DNA of 64,000 nt from Clostridium_AW sp040797845. GTDB lineage: Bacteria; Bacillota; Clostridia; Clostridiales; Clostridiaceae. Of this stretch, positions 1-7,717 are shown one piece after another. The notes below the pieces were generated by a model. That model saw only the letters and a list, made by a program, of their open reading frames with translations. It was not told where the DNA came from and made no database searches. The number at the start of each line of letters is the position of its first letter. Position 1 is the first letter of the stretch. The translations under genes and the position numbers were made by a program. The stretch lies in the NCBI GenBank assembly GCA_040797845.1, contig JBFNFA010000002.1, positions 1-64,000 on the forward strand, in the 5' to 3' direction.

Positions 1-85
1 CGTTGATTCTCTTTAGAATCGACTGGTTTCATTACCTCTGTTTAATTTTCAAAGATCATCTTCAACTTGTTTTGCCAACGTTTAG
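1..85 (-). other. Leader of an rRNA operon (16S gene off the left edge)
   Basis: Read on the minus strand this contains the ATCTTTGAAAATTAAACAGA stretch and a small GATTCT/AGAATC hairpin. I know such sequence from the transcribed leaders just upstream of clostridial 16S rRNA genes. It begins a few bases after a near-consensus promoter (86-114). That places it at the start of an operon rather than in the 16S-23S spacer. The rRNA gene itself would lie left of position 1, transcribed away from this window. The assignment rests on memory of such leaders. Confidence 0.6.
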
Positions 86-114
86 ATATTATCATATTGA
101 AAACATCTTGTCAA
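86..114 (-). promoter_or_regulatory. Strong sigma-A promoter, probably rrn
   Basis: On the minus strand there is TTGACA (109-114), a 17-base spacer and TATAAT-like TAATAT (86-91). This is as near to consensus as anything in the window and fits the stable-RNA leader directly downstream. Confidence 0.75.
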
Positions 115-119
115 CATTT

Positions 120-636
120 TTTTAAAAATTTATTTGTCGTCTCTTTGGCTTTGTTTTACTCTCTCGCCTGACGACATGTGTTATTCTATCACATAATAAC
201 TTCACTATACTACCATTGAGCTTAATTGTGAAAAGTTATCTCATTAATGCTAACTATTTTTAAATATTTCTTCATTTTTTGCATGTTGATACACTAGGAC
301 AAGTATATAATGAAGTTCCATTTCTCCTTTATGAATTAACACCAATATACATTTAATTTGCTACTATTTATTCTTATCAACTTTATATTTCATATATTGT
401 AGTTTTGTAGTCTTAAATGTAGATATTTTAGTTTCTGCATTAATACAATACTATGAATTTTATATATAATAATTAAGAAGTACCATCAACCCCATATTGA
501 AAATGTATTTTTTATATATTAATTAGTTGAGGAATTTCATTCTATTTATATTTAGTGACATACAATTATTTAGTAGCTTTATTAATATATATATATTAGT
601 AGAAAAATTTTTTTATAAAAATATCCAAAAAAATTG
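120..636. other. Gene-free AT-rich stretch
   Basis: No supportable reading frame is visible between the rRNA promoter and the tRNA promoter. The only compositional feature is a less AT-rich patch at about 135-180, where GTCGTC and GACGAC could pair over a long loop. I assign no function to it. Confidence 0.5.
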
Positions 637-665
637 TTGACTTATGGGAATATGCGTATTATAAT
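637..665 (+). promoter_or_regulatory. Promoter of tRNA-Leu
   Basis: TTGACT (637-642), a 17-base spacer and a perfect TATAAT (660-665) lie about 33 bases before the mature tRNA 5' end. Confidence 0.85.
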
Positions 666-698
666 AAATCTTGTCCTAAAGATGTGGACAACATTTAT

Positions 699-787
699 GC
701 CGAAGTGGCGGAACTGGCAGACGCACAGGACTTAAAATCCTGCGGTGCTAAAACACCGTACCGGTTCGATTCCGGTCTTCGGCACCA
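699..787 (+). tRNA. tRNA-Leu (anticodon UAA)
   Basis: This is a complete cloverleaf with a long variable arm. The acceptor stem is GCCGAAG paired with CTTCGGC, the CCA end is encoded, and the T-arm loop is GGTTCGATTCC. The anticodon stem CAGGA/TCCTG encloses the loop CTTAAAA, giving anticodon TAA, which reads UUA and UUG leucine codons. UUA is a very common leucine codon in such AT-rich genomes. The long variable arm (TGCGGTGCTAAAACACCGTA) is typical of class II tRNAs. It has its own promoter and a strong terminator, so it is a single-gene transcript. Confidence 0.97.
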
Positions 788-793
788 AAAAAG

Positions 794-835
794 GAAACTA
801 AATTCAATTTTGAAGTTGAATTTAGTTTCTTTTTT
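794..835 (+). terminator. Terminator of tRNA-Leu
   Basis: A perfect 14-bp stem (794-807 with 816-829) and an 8-base loop are followed directly by TTTTTT. Confidence 0.92.
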
Positions 836-940
836 ATTTTGCATACTTTCTTACAATGAAACTTCTTGGTTAGAAAGAAGTACGTACTTTGTTTAAAATC
901 AAGGATTTTCACTCACTGGTTAGGTGGAATCTAAATTATT

Positions 941-1005
941 ATAAGCTTCAGCCAGAGTAACTATTTCTATAGACAAACCCCAGCCAAAGCTAAGGATTAC
1001 TTAAT
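941..1005 (-). repeat. Degenerate fragment of the HEARO-like element (5' hairpin only)
   Basis: The plus-strand sequence aligns over about 65 bases with the end of the full element at 15061-15129. It shares AAGCTTCAG, GAGTAA, CAAACCCCA and AAAGCTAAGGATTACTT-like blocks. Only the part that forms the first hairpin on the minus strand remains; the core with GGGACGTAGC is absent. It lies downstream of the 1025-1528 gene, where the hairpin might serve as a 3' end. Confidence 0.6.
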
Positions 1006-1024
1006 TTAATTTTAAAACTTAATC

Positions 1025-1528
1025 TTAGTTACATGGAGAAGTGTAGTTAGCCATTATTCTTACATCTAAGTCTAATGGTGAACAAACATCGCTGTTAGGA
1101 AGTATAATGTTAAATACTCTAGTTACATCTCCACAACTTCCAGAACATCCGCAATTGGAACTACTTCTGCTTTCATAAACTAAATCGTCACTTTCAGCAG
1201 ATCTTATCATTCCTTCAGCTCTTAAAGATCCTTCTCTAGTAGCTATAAATGTTTCTGATTTATATGCTAATACTCTTCCTGCTGTATCTTTTACAATACA
1301 ACCTACAGTTAATTCTTTTCCATAGCATACATTCATTAGTCTTGCGTTTACTCTCAATAATCTAGACATATTGTTAAGATTAGGCTCTAATCCAACAGTT
1401 TTACAAAGTTCACAAGAGTTAAAGCGGATATTTCCACTAGATACAGCTCTGTCATCTTCATAAAAACTTGCTAACCCTGCATTTGTATTTATATCTCTAC
1501 TATCTGTAATATAACTTGTTTTACTCAA
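1025..1528 (-). CDS. Unknown protein, last gene of a SPOCS-type cluster
   Basis: A 167-residue protein that I do not recognise. It starts at a TTG codon placed 7 bases after GGTGGTGA. The sequence is soluble, with no signal peptide or membrane segment. It holds about eight cysteines, including CELCK near residue 40 and NCGCSGSCG near residue 125. The latter could bind metal or form disulfide crosslinks. It follows two genes with SPOCS-like sequence on the same strand with 70-100 base gaps, so it is probably co-transcribed with them. Cysteine-rich proteins next to SPOCS genes suggest a spore-coat or exosporium role, but that is inference from context only. Confidence 0.75.
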   Translation of the reverse strand: MSKTSYITDSRDINTNAGLASFYEDDRAVSSGNIRFNSCELCKTVGLEPNLNNMSRLLRVNARLMNVCYGKELTVGCIVKDTAGRVLAYKSETFIATREGSLRAEGMIRSAESDDLVYESRSSSNCGCSGSCGDVTRVFNIILPNSDVCSPLDLDVRIMANYTSPCN

Positions 1529-1601
1529 TTACAGTCACCACCACTTCCTTAATAAATTGTTTATACTGTATTATATTAAGGAGTATGGAAATTTGTTAAT
1601 G

Positions 1602-2246
1602 TTATTTCCAATTTGATTCAAAATATTGTTGCTGAGTATTCATATCATAACTAATTTCTATATCTGCATCGCTATTTTTAACAGGTCTGCTTATATTTTT
1701 AGACTCTTCAATTTTATTTAGCTTTTCTATTTTAGGTAAAATTTTTATTTCTTTCTCTTCTTTATCTTCTTTATCTTCTTTATCTTCTTTCTCTTCATTA
1801 ATATCGCTAGCATAAATAGGGCATACAAGTAATAGAAGTGAAATATAAAAACCTCTACTGCTCTCTTGAGCTACAATAGCATCCTCAATAAAAACTTTAG
1901 CAGTTATAGATTCACTACTGTGAGCATTGGTTGGTAGCATGCATGAGAAATGTTTATAGAACTCTATAGTGTTAATAGGTTTAGATTCTTCATCTGCAAC
2001 ATAAACTAACTTTGTTGTTATGATACCATGAAGAAAAATTTTATTATCTCCTTGAGTATATACTATTTTGCTGTCTACCACTTTTGTATCAAAGAAAATT
2101 TGTAATGGAGTTTCAACGCTAGGTTTATCCTCTAAAAACGTAATACCATAAGTCTCACATATTTCTTTACGTGGGTAATGTAAGTTATAATAATTTAAAT
2201 CATCCTGGGATATAACCCCTGATATTTCTATGTCATTAACTTTCAT
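1602..2246 (-). CDS. SPOCS (DUF3794)-domain protein
   Basis: 214 residues, start ATG after AAAGGAG. Residues from about 60 to 145 read like a SPOCS/DUF3794 unit: a beta-rich segment with ITTKLVYVADEESKP, then a PF-like motif and AKVFIEDAIVAQ followed by FYISLLLLVCPI. SPOCS domains occur in SipL (which binds SpoIVA) and in LysM spore-coat proteins of clostridia. There is no LysM motif here. The C-terminal 50 residues are highly charged, with tandem EDK/EEKE repeats around residues 152-166 that look like a flexible tail. The role is most likely spore morphogenesis or coat, by family; no closer function can be read from the sequence. Confidence 0.75.
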   Translation of the reverse strand: MKVNDIEISGVISQDDLNYYNLHYPRKEICETYGITFLEDKPSVETPLQIFFDTKVVDSKIVYTQGDNKIFLHGIITTKLVYVADEESKPINTIEFYKHFSCMLPTNAHSSESITAKVFIEDAIVAQESSRGFYISLLLLVCPIYASDINEEKEDKEDKEDKEEKEIKILPKIEKLNKIEESKNISRPVKNSDADIEISYDMNTQQQYFESNWK

Positions 2247-2348
2247 TTTTTACTCCTTTCATTTAAAGTTATTAAAGTTTTAATACTATTTTATGCTTAA
2301 TAATGGATTTTGTTATAAACTGTATATCCTAAAAAACTATATCTCCTT

Positions 2349-2795
2349 CTAAGATTGTCCAATCAAAGGGGCTATATATACACTAGAAGTTAAACTCAAT
2401 TGTTTTGGATCTAATACTTTTACAGAAATTTTATCTATTGGTACATAGAGATTTTTTACGTTAATGTCATCAAAAGGGTATTTTATTTCCGTCGAAAATG
2501 GTATTTTATAGTTTAATTCGTGAACTTTTTTATTAGAATTCTCAGCTATATAATTAATGTCTATATTTCTAAAACCTATAATATTTACCTTACACCCCCT
2601 ATCCAATTTTGTTTTTTTAAATATCTTTAAACTAATACTCATGTCTACACTTAATACTTTGGAAATTTCATATGGTCTATATGATAGTTTAAGGATATTA
2701 GTTTCAACTATTTTTGAATATGGAATATTTCTTAGTTTTCTAGAAATCTCCCTTGAGGATGTCAATCCATTAACTAATATCTTGTAATCTTTCAC
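2349..2795 (-). CDS. Short SPOCS-like protein
   Basis: 148 residues. The GTG start is 7 bases after AAGGAGG. The segment NIDINYIAENSNKKVHELNY followed by PFSTEI has the pattern of the SPOCS/DUF3794 core (strand, Y-A-x(5)-VH, then PFS). It appears to hold one and a half such units and no membrane segment. It is first in a minus-strand group with the 1602 and 1025 genes and is separated from the upstream gene by a terminator at 2866-2896. This suggests a three-gene sporulation operon. Confidence in the domain call is moderate because the similarity is by eye. Confidence 0.7.
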   Translation of the reverse strand: MKDYKILVNGLTSSREISRKLRNIPYSKIVETNILKLSYRPYEISKVLSVDMSISLKIFKKTKLDRGCKVNIIGFRNIDINYIAENSNKKVHELNYKIPFSTEIKYPFDDINVKNLYVPIDKISVKVLDPKQLSLTSSVYIAPLIGQS

Positions 2796-2865
2796 TTACC
2801 TTCCTCCTTAAGAGTTTTTATATTATATAATATGTTTTATTACAATAAATTCCACAGTATTATAC

Positions 2866-2896
2866 AAAAAGAAGGCGTAATAATCGCCTTCTTTTT
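2866..2896 (-). terminator. Terminator of the 2895-3344 gene
   Basis: A 12-bp inverted repeat AAAAAGAAGGCG/CGCCTTCTTTTT with a 7-base loop overlaps the stop codon of the gene. It gives a U-tract on the minus strand. Confidence 0.85.
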
Positions 2897-3344
2897 ATTT
2901 TAATCCAAATTCCTTGCAAATTTCCTCGGAAGCTTCCACGTTTACATTGGCAAGAATTGAATGTTCTATATCTTTATGAGCTTGAGCTATAAAGCCCTTT
3001 TCCTTCTCTACTAAACCTAATTCATATAAATCTTTTGTAACATCCCCATGAAACAGCACATCCCACTCATCTTTTCTAATGTTGCCCTTAAAATCTTCAT
3101 ACTCTTCTTCTCGTAAAACTTCACAATGCTCTCCATCATAGAAAATAGTAACTTGCTCATTCATAGCTATGATGTTTTCTACATCAGAGTATATAGGACC
3201 CTTAAGAGTATTAGAAGTTATTAATATTTTTAACTTTTCTTTTTCTGAAATCAACTTTATAAATTGAACTTTTGCCATACCTATGTCATTTCTAACCCAT
3301 TTTTTGTTTTGTATCAAATTATCTATAGCTACACAGTAGTTCAT
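2895..3344 (-). CDS. Unknown soluble protein
   Basis: 149 residues from the ATG at 3344, chosen because AGGAGG sits 7 bases before it. An in-frame extension to 3377 has no ribosome binding site. The protein is acidic and soluble without signal peptide, with motifs VAIDNLIQNKKWVRND at the N-terminus and YEDFKGNIRKDEWDVLFHGD in the middle. I do not recognise a family. It is monocistronic, with its own terminator overlapping the stop codon and a decayed HEARO-like fragment upstream. Confidence 0.75.
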   Translation of the reverse strand: MNYCVAIDNLIQNKKWVRNDIGMAKVQFIKLISEKEKLKILITSNTLKGPIYSDVENIIAMNEQVTIFYDGEHCEVLREEEYEDFKGNIRKDEWDVLFHGDVTKDLYELGLVEKEKGFIAQAHKDIEHSILANVNVEASEEICKEFGLK

Positions 3345-3389
3345 AGATTTGCCTCCTTTCTTTATAGTTCTACTCAAGCTTTATCTAAT

Positions 3390-3439
3390 AAGTAAGTATT
3401 CCTTATAAATAAACTCAAACTGAAACTAAGAATCACTTC
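3390..3439 (-). repeat. Degenerate fragment of the HEARO-like element
   Basis: AGTAAGTATTCCTT followed by AAACT, CTGAAACTAAGAATCACTT matches the terminal 50 bases of the full copies at 15082-15129 and 63791-63840. The rest of the element is missing. Confidence 0.6.
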
Positions 3440-3490
3440 GCTCTCAAAGTTTATTCTTCCTATTCAATTATCAATCTATGCAAAATAAAA

Positions 3491-3520
3491 AGAACTCAGG
3501 CTATTAATAACCTGAGTTCT
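3491..3520 (-). terminator. Terminator of uppP
   Basis: The 10-bp stem AGAACTCAGG/CCTGAGTTCT is followed on the minus strand by a T-rich tract. It lies 45 bases beyond the uppP stop codon. Confidence 0.85.
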
Positions 3521-3564
3521 TCTTTAATTATATTGTGAAATAAAGAGCTAAATATCTAATAGAA

Positions 3565-4380
3565 CTATATTGTTATAATTTTAAACATAGATAGTATTAA
3601 AAGTACCGCTCCTACTAAAATTCTATATACAGCAAAAACTCTCATAGGTTTTTTCTGAAGGAACTTTATAAATTTCTCAATAACAATCAATGAAACTATA
3701 AAAGCTACTACAAAACCTATTGCAAGAGTAATTATTTCTATGTTTGACATAACTAGTCCACTTTTAATTAACTTCAATCCAGAAGCTCCTACCATCATAG
3801 GTATTGCTAAAAAGAAAGAAAACTCAGCTGCAACTACTGGAGATAATCCAGCAATCCATCCACCCATTATTGTAGATGCAGATCTTGACATACCAGGCCA
3901 TAGAGCTAAACATTGAAATAAGCCTACAAATATAGATTGTCTTAATCTTATTTTATCTACAGATTTAGTTATACTCTTTCTTCTATACCTATTTTCAATA
4001 ACTATCATCAAAATTCCGCCTACTAATAAGGCTGCAGCTACCGTTACTGGATTAAATAGTTTTGCATCTATAAAATCGTCTAATAAAAATCCTAACACTG
4101 CTCCAGGAATAGCAGCTACTACTATGTTTATCCAAAATCTTAAATCTGTGGCATTCAGTTTAAATACACCCTTTACACTGTTCCAAAGTTTGTCCCAATA
4201 TACAACTACCACAGCAAGTATTGCTCCTAATTGAATTACTACTTCAAATAAATTAGCAAAGGAACCTGTAAATCCTATTAAATGTCCCACAAGAATCATA
4301 TGTCCAGTAGAAGAAACGGGAACAAATTCTGTTAATCCTTCTACTATTGCGATAATAATAGCTTTAAATATTAACAACAC
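3565..4380 (-). CDS. uppP: Undecaprenyl-diphosphatase (BacA/UppP)
   Basis: 271 residues, the usual family length. It hydrolyses undecaprenyl diphosphate to the monophosphate on the outer face of the membrane, recycling the lipid carrier for peptidoglycan and other wall glycans. Its loss or overexpression alters bacitracin sensitivity. The family signatures are present: EGLTEFVPVSSTGHMILVGH near residues 14-33 (Glu and Ser/Thr residues of the active site) and PGMSRSAST near residue 162. About eight hydrophobic helices follow. The start is GTG with a weak upstream GAGTGAAG. It is a single gene with its own terminator. Confidence 0.95.
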   Translation of the reverse strand: MLLIFKAIIIAIVEGLTEFVPVSSTGHMILVGHLIGFTGSFANLFEVVIQLGAILAVVVVYWDKLWNSVKGVFKLNATDLRFWINIVVAAIPGAVLGFLLDDFIDAKLFNPVTVAAALLVGGILMIVIENRYRRKSITKSVDKIRLRQSIFVGLFQCLALWPGMSRSASTIMGGWIAGLSPVVAAEFSFFLAIPMMVGASGLKLIKSGLVMSNIEIITLAIGFVVAFIVSLIVIEKFIKFLQKKPMRVFAVYRILVGAVLLILSMFKIITI

Positions 4381-4452
4381 TAGACTTCACTCACTCTCTC
4401 ATTTAATTACTAATTAATTATACTACGATTCCTTTATAAAAAAAATGTTAAT

Positions 4453-5580
4453 TTATTTCTTATACTCTATAATTACTTCTCTTATTGGTTTTTTACCATC
4501 TAAAGAAAATCTTATGTTGTTTTCTCCCTCTTTTAAGCTAAAAGTAAAGTAGCTCTTAACTTCCATCCACTCCATGTTATCAATGCTTATATAATACCCC
4601 TCTATGTTTGCACTATCCATAAAAGCTGCCCCATTTAAAGTTATTTCAGCGTCACCCTCTTTTTTATTTTCGATATTATTCTTTGAAAATATTAAAGTAG
4701 GCATTTTATCCTTTTGTGCATTTTGCTCTTGTTGAATGATTCTAGGTGATTTATTAAACAGTGTGTCATTTTTTACAAATATAGTAGGTCTTATGATGTT
4801 ACCTTCTATTCTTATTTCAGGTAATTCTTCTCCCGTAGTATATGTAATAAATGCATTGCTCTTTGGTACACCATATATATTATTATCAATTTCTATAGAA
4901 TATGAATACATATAAGGTTTTAATTTTTTAATATACTTTTTGATATTTTTTATCCCTTTTGTATCAACACCTACTAAGTCAGAGTTTAAAACCTCAATAG
5001 CACTTAACGGGATACCATTACTCTCCATAAAACTATTATTTACCACATCTAGCATAATCCACTTATTATATTTATCACTCCATACTTCACACACTTTAAA
5101 ATATGAGTCTTCTCCATCTACTTGGCTATTTTTTACTCTAAATTCTCCCCTTCTAGCAAATATCCCTAATGAAGCAGCGCTTTGACTATAAACTATATTA
5201 AAATCCTTATCTGACAATGTATTTTCGTTTTCAGCTTCTTTAAGTATAGTTAATGCGTCCTTCTTAGTACTTAAACTACTTTTGCTATATTTCATCTTGC
5301 TATTAACCCAATTCATGAGCTTTATAGCCTTTTCAAAATCATCTTTACTGTCTTTTACTACTTCATCTAAATCATATTTGGTTCTTAATTTTTGTAGATT
5401 GGGATTATCAGCACCTTCATAGTAAAATTTTATATTACTTCCTTCATAATAATTATCCCACTTATTCACAAAAACACCCTTATCAGCTTTTTGATTACCA
5501 CATGCTACAAAGGTAAAAGAACAGGTAATTAATATAGCTGCTGCTACATATTTAAAGGCTTTTTTTATCAAACTAACCAC
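4453..5580 (-). CDS. Lipoprotein with a degenerate transglutaminase-like domain
   Basis: 375 residues. The signal peptide ends in the lipobox TFVACGN (Cys near residue 27), so it is a membrane-anchored exported lipoprotein. Residues about 80-175 follow the transglutaminase-like fold, with KLMNWVNSKMKYSK, then YSQSAASLGIFARRG, then KVCEVWSDKYNKWIMLDV. In active members a Cys precedes the ALG-I-AR helix and a His sits in the H-x-EVW motif. Here the first position shows no Cys and the second is Cys (KVCEVW), so the catalytic triad looks lost. The C-terminal half is beta-rich and of unknown role. It is probably a wall-associated binding protein. Confidence 0.8.
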   Translation of the reverse strand: MVSLIKKAFKYVAAAILITCSFTFVACGNQKADKGVFVNKWDNYYEGSNIKFYYEGADNPNLQKLRTKYDLDEVVKDSKDDFEKAIKLMNWVNSKMKYSKSSLSTKKDALTILKEAENENTLSDKDFNIVYSQSAASLGIFARRGEFRVKNSQVDGEDSYFKVCEVWSDKYNKWIMLDVVNNSFMESNGIPLSAIEVLNSDLVGVDTKGIKNIKKYIKKLKPYMYSYSIEIDNNIYGVPKSNAFITYTTGEELPEIRIEGNIIRPTIFVKNDTLFNKSPRIIQQEQNAQKDKMPTLIFSKNNIENKKEGDAEITLNGAAFMDSANIEGYYISIDNMEWMEVKSYFTFSLKEGENNIRFSLDGKKPIREVIIEYKK

Positions 5581-5683
5581 CTCTTAACTATTTTATATAT
5601 ATTATATCGGCATAAATACAAAAAAGCTAAGCCTCTTTCTTTTTGTTTATAACTATGACCTTTGAATATTGCTTAAAAAACTT

Positions 5684-5729
5684 GGGGCCGCCTCGCTCTA
5701 GAAATCACTTTCTATTTTGAGACAGCCCC
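5684..5729 (-). terminator. GC-rich hairpin at the end of the rbs operon
   Basis: On the minus strand GGGGCTGTCTCAAAAT opens a long hairpin closed by GCCCC and followed by AAGTTTTTT. It lies 34 bases after the rbsB stop. It can terminate the ribose operon, but its sequence resembles the ends of some mobile elements (see findings). Confidence 0.65.
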
Positions 5730-5762
5730 TTATTACACCAATACAAATTATACTTTATATAT

Positions 5763-6686
5763 TTATTTCTTTATAAGCTTTAATTCTACAGGGATTTCTT
5801 TTTCTACATTTTCGCCCTTTAATATTTTAACTGCATTTTCTATCGATATGCTTCCCATTAGGTCTGGTTGCTGAGCTATTGTAGCAGCTATTTCTCCACT
5901 TTCTACTCCTTTTACAGCATCATCATTTCCATCAAATCCAACCACTATTACCTCTTTTTCTGTTAATGCCTTAGCAGCTCCTAATGCCATTTCATCATTA
6001 TGACAAAATACAGCTTGGAAGTCAGGATGAGCTTGTATTATATTTTCCATTACACTTAAACCTTTTTGTCTATCAAAGTCCGCTGGTTGACTTGCAACAA
6101 CTTTAATTCCATCTTTTCCTGATAAACCATCATGGAATCCCTTTCCCCTATCTCTTGCCGCTGATGTTCCTGGCAGCCCTTGAATTTCAACTATATTTCC
6201 TTTTCCACCTAGTTTTTCAATGATGAATTCTGCAGCCAATTTTCCACCTGCCACATTATCTGAAGCGATGTGAGATGCTACTTCTCCGCTATTGGCATTT
6301 CTGTCTACTGTAACTACAGGAATTTTACTATCGTTAGCCACCTTTATTGCATTTCCAACAGCGTCACTATCTGTAGGGTTAACAATTATAACCTTTGCCC
6401 CTTTTTGTATTAAGTCTTCTACATTGGATCTTTCTGTAGCGCCATCATTTCTGGAATCTAACACTATAAGTTCATAGCCTAGTTCCTTTGCTTTTTTTTC
6501 AGCTCCTTCCTTCATAGTTACAAAGAATGGGTTGTTTAAAGTTGAAATAACCATACCTATTTTTTTACTCTCTTCACCTTTTGGTGCGCTATCTTTATCT
6601 TCCGATTTAGTACATCCTAGGAAACCTGCTGTTATTAAAACTCCTGCCAAAGCCAATGCTAGGATTTTTAAATTTCTTTTCTTCAT
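5763..6686 (-). CDS. rbsB: Ribose ABC transporter, substrate-binding lipoprotein
   Basis: 307 residues. The signal peptide carries a lipobox near residue 25 (GFLGCTKS), so the protein is anchored outside the membrane. The periplasmic-binding-protein type 1 fold begins with IGMVISTLNNPFFVTMKEGA. It carries the sugar-contact motifs IVNPTDSDAV, TVDRNA, GLPGTSAARDRG, FCHNDEMALG and VVGFDGNDDA, which match the RbsB family closely. It delivers ribose to RbsC/RbsA. AAGGAGGG precedes the ATG. It is the last gene of rbsDACB, separated from rbsC by 42 bases. Confidence 0.93.
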   Translation of the reverse strand: MKKRNLKILALALAGVLITAGFLGCTKSEDKDSAPKGEESKKIGMVISTLNNPFFVTMKEGAEKKAKELGYELIVLDSRNDGATERSNVEDLIQKGAKVIIVNPTDSDAVGNAIKVANDSKIPVVTVDRNANSGEVASHIASDNVAGGKLAAEFIIEKLGGKGNIVEIQGLPGTSAARDRGKGFHDGLSGKDGIKVVASQPADFDRQKGLSVMENIIQAHPDFQAVFCHNDEMALGAAKALTEKEVIVVGFDGNDDAVKGVESGEIAATIAQQPDLMGSISIENAVKILKGENVEKEIPVELKLIKK

Positions 6687-6728
6687 TTTAATTCCCTCCT
6701 TTTAAATAATAATTTATTAAACAATAAA

Positions 6729-7661
6729 TTATTTGCTTTTTTTATCTATCAAAACTGCTAAAAGTATAACCAATCCCTTTACTATGGATTGATAGTATGC
6801 GGATACTCCAGCCAAATTTAGTCCATTGTTTAAAACACCTATTATCATTGCACCTATAATAGTACCAATAACAGTTCCTTCTCCCCCTGCCAAGCTTGTA
6901 CCACCAACTACTACCGCCGCTATAGCATCCAATTCAAAACCTGTCCCTGCATTAGGGGATGCAGAACCTACTCTACTTGTAGTAATTACTCCACTAATTG
7001 CTGCCGTGATTCCGCATAATACATAAACAAAAGTTTTAACTTTATCTGTATTTATACCTGAAAGCCTTGCTGAATCTTCATTTCCACCTATAGCGTATAC
7101 ATATCTTCCATATCTAGTTTCATTTAATATATACCATGCTATAAAAAGTATAATCCCTGTTATTATTGCTGGCACTGGAATATATCCACCTATTTTTTTG
7201 TTACCTATTATCATAAATCCCTCTGATAAACCTGATATAGGAGTTCCGTTTGTATATACCACTGTAACTCCCCTAAATATGGTCATAGTAGCAAGGGTTA
7301 CTATAAAAGCTTGTATCTTTCCCCTTGATACCACTAATCCATTCATTAAGCCTATAGTAGCTCCAATGGCTACAGCTACTATTAAGGATAAAAATATATT
7401 ATTTGTGGACTTTATTAAACTAGCAGAAACTGCTCCTGATATGGCTAATGTAGATCCTACCGATAAATCAATTCCCCCTGTTAAAATAACAAAAGACATC
7501 CCTATTGCTAATATTGCATTAACAGAAACCTGAGTAAAAACATTCATTATATTAGATATGCTTAAAAACCTTGGTGTTAATATGGAAATAACAACACAAA
7601 GTATTATTAATCCTAAAAGAGATTTGAATTTTAGAAGAAGACCCTTTACACTACTTTTCAT
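6729..7661 (-). CDS. rbsC: Ribose ABC transporter permease
   Basis: 310 residues with about ten hydrophobic helices. It shows family motifs FVILTGGIDLSVGS near residue 60, NGLVVSRGKIQAFIVTLATM near residue 108, and AIAAVVVGGTSLAGGEGT near 245. It forms the membrane channel of the ribose importer and pairs with RbsA. GGAG lies before the ATG. The spacing of 56 bases to rbsA and 42 to rbsB supports one transcript. Confidence 0.94.
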   Translation of the reverse strand: MKSSVKGLLLKFKSLLGLIILCVVISILTPRFLSISNIMNVFTQVSVNAILAIGMSFVILTGGIDLSVGSTLAISGAVSASLIKSTNNIFLSLIVAVAIGATIGLMNGLVVSRGKIQAFIVTLATMTIFRGVTVVYTNGTPISGLSEGFMIIGNKKIGGYIPVPAIITGIILFIAWYILNETRYGRYVYAIGGNEDSARLSGINTDKVKTFVYVLCGITAAISGVITTSRVGSASPNAGTGFELDAIAAVVVGGTSLAGGEGTVIGTIIGAMIIGVLNNGLNLAGVSAYYQSIVKGLVILLAVLIDKKSK

Positions 7662-7717
7662 TTATATTTCTCCTCACTTCCAGTATCTCGTGTACTATAC
7701 CACAAGATACTGTTTTT

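Noticed and set aside
684..896. 70-codon open frame on the plus strand
   Set aside because: It runs through the tRNA-Leu gene and its terminator; no ribosome binding site.
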